A DNA stretch of 64,000 nucleotides, from positions 1-64,000 of the forward strand of contig NZ_BBIU01000017.1 of NCBI RefSeq assembly GCF_000730645.1, given 5' to 3'. This stretch comes from Pseudomonas parafulva NBRC 16636 = DSM 17004. Its GTDB lineage: Bacteria; Pseudomonadota; Gammaproteobacteria; Pseudomonadales; Pseudomonadaceae. A program made the position numbers and the translations under genes. Each line of letters opens with the position of its first letter. Position 1 is the first letter of the stretch. The notes beneath the pieces were generated by a model, which saw only the letters and a list, made by a program, of their open reading frames with translations, had not been told where the DNA came from and did not search any database. Shown here one piece after another: positions 60,275 to 64,000 of this stretch.

Positions 60275-63200
60275 ATGAACCCCCTATTCAGACTATCCCC
60301 GCTCACCTTGGCGATCACCCTCGCCGTGTTGCCGGACGCACACGCCGCGGACTATATCCTCAACAGTGGGCAGGACACCTTCAGCACTGACCGCGCCTAT
60401 GACGGCACCGTCTCGCTGCGGCCCGGCGACGGTGTGCCTGCCAGCCTGACCATCAACAATGGCGCCGAACTCACCAGCAAAGGCGGCCGCATCGGTGGCA
60501 CTTTCACTAACGACCAAGCCAGCACCGCCATGGCGACGGTCACAGTCCAAGGGCCGGGCACCCGCTGGACGGTCCCACGCACCAATGCCGTATTGGGCAA
60601 CACCATCGTGGTTGGCGGCGCAGGCCAAGGCACGCTGAACGTGCTGGATGGCGGGCAGGTGTCTGTGCGTGACCTTCAGCTCAGCGACAACGGCAATGCG
60701 GGCAATGGCCTGTCCCGGGCAAACCTGGTGGTGAGCGGTCAAGGCTCGAAGGTGGATACGGTACAAGTCAGTTCTGGGGGGGTGTTCCTGTACGACTCGC
60801 GCATCACCCTCAAAGAGGGCGGGCAACTGGCCAGCGAACGCGTAGCCATCAACTCCATCAGCGATTTGTCGGGCGCTGGAACCCGCTGGGACAACACCGG
60901 CACCTTCCGCAACCGCAACGACCTGAGCTTGAGCAGCGGCGCCGTGCTGACCAGCGATTCGATGACCCTGGGCTCGGCCAACACCAGCCGCAACACCCTG
61001 GTCAGCGTAGCGGGTGAAGGCACACGCCTGGCCACCCGCGCCATGACCTTGGGCACCACCACGTCGAGCACCATCCTGGTGTTGGCCGACGGGGCGGAGT
61101 TAAGCAGCACTGACGGTATCGACATCAGTGAATTGACCAGTATCAACAGTGCCGCACGCGGCACCCTCGCCATCGGCGGTGCCGTGGTGCGTGACGACAG
61201 CCGCACCGACATTGATGGGATCACCGCTGGCCCCGCCAAGGCAGCCGGTCGTGTGGATCCGCAAACCGCCATACGCTTTGGCGCTGGCAGTGGTTCACTG
61301 GCGTTCAACCACACCGACAACAACCTGCAGTTCGCCAACAGCATCAGCGGCGCTGGCCGGGTGTATGCGTTCAGCGGCGATACCACCCTGAGCGGCGACG
61401 TGACCGGGTTGTCGGGCAGCACCGTGGTACGCGGCGGGCGCTTGGTGCTGGCCGGCGACGTGGACCAGACCAACCCGCGGGGCACCTCGCTGCTGAGTGT
61501 GGGCAACGGCACGCTGGTGGTGAACGGCACCGTGGGCCACACCGACACCGCAGGCAATTACAGCAACCGCGCCCAGGTGCTGGACGGTGGTGTACTGGCG
61601 GGTACCGGCCAAGTGGGCGCTACCCAGGTGGCCTCGGGCGGTACCCTGTCGCCGGGCGAAGGCGCGCTGGGCACCTTGTCGATCAAGGGTGACCTGGACA
61701 TGGCCGCCGGCTCGCGCTACGCCGCCGACATCGCCGGCAATGGCGGCTCCGACCGCGTGAACGTCAGCGGCGCCGCCACCCTGCGTGGCACCCGCGTCGA
61801 TGTCACCACGCTGAACGAGGCGCAAAGCTACCAGACCGGGCAAACCTACACCCTGCTGGCGGCCCAAGGCGGCGTGAAAGACGGCGCAGCGGCTGGCACC
61901 GCTTATGCCCAGGCCTTTACCAACTCGGCGTTCCTCAACGTAAGCCTGCAGCGCACCGCCAACGAGCTGAACCTCACCATTGCGCAGAAAACCACCACGC
62001 CACCGGTTGAACCGCCCGTGGAGCCGCCAGTCGAGCCGCCGGTTGAGCCACCTGTCGAGCCGCCTGTACAGCCACCCGTGGAGCCGCCTGTGCAACCCCC
62101 GGTAGAGCCACCCGTTGAGCCGCCGGTACAGCCACCTGTTCAACCCCCGGTAGAACCGCCGGTGCAGCCACCCGTGCAGCCCCCTGTCGAGCCACCGGTA
62201 CAGCCGCCGGTCGAACCACCGGTCCAGCCACCTGTGCAGCCCCCGGTCCAGCCGCCAGAAGCCGGCACCCCTGGCATCTTCCAGACCGTGGCACTCACCC
62301 AGAACCAGTGGAACACCGCAGGCGCGCTGAGCGTGCTGGAACAGAGCGGCGAACCGCTGCGCCTGTACAACAACCTGCTGGTGCTGGACGCCGCCAGCGC
62401 CCGCAACGCCATCGACCAGTTGTCTGGCGACTACCACAGCAGCACCGGTACCGCGCTGATCGCCAACAGCCAGGTGGTCTCCGGCGTGCTGGGTACCCGC
62501 CTGCGCGGCCTGCTGGACAGCAACACCGTGCGCATGCCGTTGGGGGCGTCGAACCTGATGCCCACTACTCCGGAAGCACAGGGTGGTGCATGGGCGCAAA
62601 CCTTCGGTAACTGGTCGAAGCTGGACGGTAACAACGGCTCCAGCGGCCTGCACCAGAGAACCGGCGGTGTGCTGGTTGGCGCAGACGGCAGCATCACCCA
62701 GGACTGGCGCGCCGGCGTGTACGGCGGCTACAGCCGCTCCAAGTTCGATGCCGACGACCGCGACGCCAAGGGCCACAGCGATAACTATCACCTGGGCCTG
62801 TACACCGGCGCCCAGTTCGATGCCCTGCGCCTGAGCGCAGACGTGGGCTACACCTGGCACAAGCTGGACAGCACGCGCAACGTGGCCTTTGCCGGCTTCA
62901 ACGACCACTTGAAGGGCAAGCGCGACGCCAACACTCTGCAAGCCAGTGGCGAGGCGGCCTACCGCATCGGCCTGGGCGCAGTGGCGCTGGAGCCGTTCGT
63001 GGGCGTGTCGTACGTGAAGTACGATGCTGACAGCTTCCGCGAAAAAGGCGGTGCCGCGGCCCTGAAGGTGTCCAGCGAGAAACAGGACACCTGGTTCTCG
63101 ACCGTGGGCATGCGTGCCTCTACCCACACCCGCGTGGCCAACCACGATACCCAGCTGTTCGGCTCGCTGGGCTGGCGCCGGGCCTATGGTGACCTGGACC

Positions 63201-63400
63201 CGCGCAACGAACAGGCGTTTGCCGGTGGGCCTGACTTCGCTGTGCAAGGCATTGCGCAAACGCGCAACGTGGCGCTGACCGAAGTGGGGGCCAAAGTGCA
63301 GTTGAACCGGCAGACCGAGGTCGGGCTGTCGTATCAGGGGCAGTTTGGGTCGGACACGCGGTTCCACTCGGTGAATGCGGGGGTTACGGTTCGGTTCTGA
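60275..63400 (+). CDS. autotransporter with beta-helix passenger
   Basis: 1041-residue outer-membrane autotransporter. It has a signal peptide (about residues 1-24, ending AHA) and a passenger rich in G/N/S/T turns (about 25-570) typical of a right-handed beta-helix with PbgA/AIDA-like repeats, then a proline-rich linker of 21 PPV(E/Q) repeats, an alpha-helix and a C-terminal beta-barrel (about 760-1041) ending in VRF. GGAG precedes ATG 60275; an upstream GTG frame has no signal peptide. Role probably in surface adhesion; no protease motif is seen. Confidence 0.9.
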   Translation: MNPLFRLSPLTLAITLAVLPDAHAADYILNSGQDTFSTDRAYDGTVSLRPGDGVPASLTINNGAELTSKGGRIGGTFTNDQASTAMATVTVQGPGTRWTVPRTNAVLGNTIVVGGAGQGTLNVLDGGQVSVRDLQLSDNGNAGNGLSRANLVVSGQGSKVDTVQVSSGGVFLYDSRITLKEGGQLASERVAINSISDLSGAGTRWDNTGTFRNRNDLSLSSGAVLTSDSMTLGSANTSRNTLVSVAGEGTRLATRAMTLGTTTSSTILVLADGAELSSTDGIDISELTSINSAARGTLAIGGAVVRDDSRTDIDGITAGPAKAAGRVDPQTAIRFGAGSGSLAFNHTDNNLQFANSISGAGRVYAFSGDTTLSGDVTGLSGSTVVRGGRLVLAGDVDQTNPRGTSLLSVGNGTLVVNGTVGHTDTAGNYSNRAQVLDGGVLAGTGQVGATQVASGGTLSPGEGALGTLSIKGDLDMAAGSRYAADIAGNGGSDRVNVSGAATLRGTRVDVTTLNEAQSYQTGQTYTLLAAQGGVKDGAAAGTAYAQAFTNSAFLNVSLQRTANELNLTIAQKTTTPPVEPPVEPPVEPPVEPPVEPPVQPPVEPPVQPPVEPPVEPPVQPPVQPPVEPPVQPPVQPPVEPPVQPPVEPPVQPPVQPPVQPPEAGTPGIFQTVALTQNQWNTAGALSVLEQSGEPLRLYNNLLVLDAASARNAIDQLSGDYHSSTGTALIANSQVVSGVLGTRLRGLLDSNTVRMPLGASNLMPTTPEAQGGAWAQTFGNWSKLDGNNGSSGLHQRTGGVLVGADGSITQDWRAGVYGGYSRSKFDADDRDAKGHSDNYHLGLYTGAQFDALRLSADVGYTWHKLDSTRNVAFAGFNDHLKGKRDANTLQASGEAAYRIGLGAVALEPFVGVSYVKYDADSFREKGGAAALKVSSEKQDTWFSTVGMRASTHTRVANHDTQLFGSLGWRRAYGDLDPRNEQAFAGGPDFAVQGIAQTRNVALTEVGAKVQLNRQTEVGLSYQGQFGSDTRFHSVNAGVTVRF
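62000..62251 (+). repeat. 21 tandem 12-base repeats coding PPV(E/Q)
   Basis: In-frame minisatellite within the autotransporter gene: 21 copies of a 12-base unit, with order E5-Q-E-Q-E2-Q2-E-Q2-E-Q-E-Q3. Codons vary between copies (CCA/CCG/CCC and GTT/GTA/GTG/GTC), so selection has kept the amino acid pattern; copy number could change by slippage or recombination. Confidence 0.9.
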
Positions 63401-63423
63401 GGCCGGTGAGCCTTGGTATTCGG

Positions 63424-63440
63424 GGGCCGCTTGGCGGCCC
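63424..63440. terminator. GGGCCGC hairpin between autotransporter and aldolase genes
   Basis: GGGCCGC-TTG-GCGGCCC, 24 bases after the autotransporter stop and 18 before the convergent aldolase stop. Same core as the hairpins at 8378 and 58792. No T tract. Confidence 0.55.
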
Positions 63441-63458
63441 TCGATCCTCAACACAAGC

Positions 63459-64000
63459 TCAGTCCCGATACCCCGGCGCTACCCGGTCCAGCATCCTTAC
63501 CATTGCCTTCCACGCCAACGCCCCTGCATCGTGGTCGGTCAACTGCCCCTCCATCACCGGCCGCCCAGGGTCATTGAACTGCCGTTCGGTGTGCACGCAC
63601 ACCTCATGGGCCGGCAACACCAGCTTGCCACTGGCCATGGCGGTTACCTGGATCTCGCAGGCCTTCTCCAGGTAATACATGCGCATGAACGCCTCCCCCA
63701 CCGTGCGCCCAACCGTCAGCAGGCCATGGTTACGCATAATCATCACCGGCTGCTGACCCAGGTCGGCCACCAGGCGCTGCTGTTCATCCAGGTTCAGCGC
63801 CACCCCTTCGTAATCGTGGTAGGCCACCTTCCCATAGAACTCCATCGACATCTGGTTCACCGGCAGCAAACCGCATTCCAGCGCCGCCACCGCGCACCCG
63901 GCCCGGGTGTGGGTGTGCAACACGCACTGGGCGTCTTCCCGTGCCCCATGGATGGCGCTATGGATCACAAAGCCGGCCGGGTTGACCGGGTATTGCGAAG
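63459..64000 (-). CDS. class II aldolase/adducin-family protein (5' end outside the window)
   Basis: C-terminal part of a class II aldolase/adducin-domain protein; the coding frame continues past position 64000, reading NPAGFVIHSAIH at the window edge. Visible parts are HTHTRAGCAVAALECGL with the zinc-binding histidines, and IMRNHGLLTVGRTVGEAFMRMYYLEKACEIQ. About 180 residues are seen of roughly 250 expected. It could be a fuculose-phosphate-type aldolase or a decarboxylase; the substrate is not identifiable. Confidence 0.85.
   Translation of the reverse strand, partial: SQYPVNPAGFVIHSAIHGAREDAQCVLHTHTRAGCAVAALECGLLPVNQMSMEFYGKVAYHDYEGVALNLDEQQRLVADLGQQPVMIMRNHGLLTVGRTVGEAFMRMYYLEKACEIQVTAMASGKLVLPAHEVCVHTERQFNDPGRPVMEGQLTDHDAGALAWKAMVRMLDRVAPGYRD

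Noticed and set aside
62000..62251. CRISPR-like or non-coding tandem array
   Set aside because: Units are in frame, contiguous without spacers and vary at synonymous sites, so this is a protein repeat.

Overview
The window looks like chromosomal DNA of a Pseudomonas, most likely of the P. putida group. It is GC-rich, its genes sit in short tight operons with many 1-4 base stop/start overlaps, it carries GTAG/GTGG-headed REP elements in its gaps, and its gene families are typical of a soil pseudomonad (NCS1 permeases, aliphatic-compound ABC importers, IclR/LysR/GntR/AraC regulators, a YagTSR-type molybdenum hydroxylase, an autotransporter). I saw no rRNA, tRNA, CRISPR array, phage or transposase gene.

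Layout. 0-6.5 kb: a GNAT gene, then a minus-strand cluster of an SsuABC/NrtABC-like importer, an acyl-CoA-dehydrogenase-like flavoprotein and an AhpD-like protein, with a divergent AraC regulator. 6.7-8.4 kb: a chemoreceptor. 8.4-17.4 kb: the most interesting region, a catabolic cluster with an NCS1 permease, flavin reductase, luciferase-like monooxygenase, DUF1185 protein, alpha/beta hydrolase, aldehyde dehydrogenase, second flavin reductase, carboxymuconolactone-decarboxylase-like protein, GntR/FCD regulator and Nudix hydrolase. Its enzyme set matches the trigonelline (tgnABCD) type of reductive-oxygenase pyridine ring opening, plus extra genes with no assigned step. Three promoters in it share a GGTATACC-type palindrome. 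17.4-22.1 kb: two paralogous sensor kinases facing each other, and a LysE-type exporter. 22.5-26.6 kb: a second, closely related NCS1 permease beside nrtR, pncA and pncB (NAD salvage), with a clear NrtR-type palindrome between nrtR and pncA.

26.7-32.5 kb: a methyltransferase, an IclR-controlled polar amino-acid ABC importer with a DadA/PuuB-like oxidase, and a GFA protein. 32.5-36.0 kb: LysR/YeiH pair and ppnN. 36.2-39.9 kb: a three-subunit molybdenum hydroxylase. 39.9-45.8 kb: uvsE, an SDR lacking the usual Tyr/Lys pair, LysR, GNAT and an ABC exporter. 45.8-51.3 kb: an IclR-controlled operon joining a divergent shikimate-dehydrogenase homologue to two KstD/fumarate-reductase-like flavoproteins and a NIPSNAP protein. 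51.4-58.8 kb: a ProQ-domain protein, a secreted DUF4432 protein, a REP-rich gap, quinone reductase/TetR, DUF3455 with an ECF sigma/anti-sigma pair, and AraC/cupin genes. 58.9-64 kb: an AAA ATPase, a large autotransporter with 21 PPV(E/Q) repeats, and a class II aldolase gene cut by the window end.

A recurring theme is pyridine-ring metabolism: an nrtR/pncA/pncB salvage block and a pyridine-type ring-opening cluster, each next to a related NCS1 permease, lie within 20 kb of each other.
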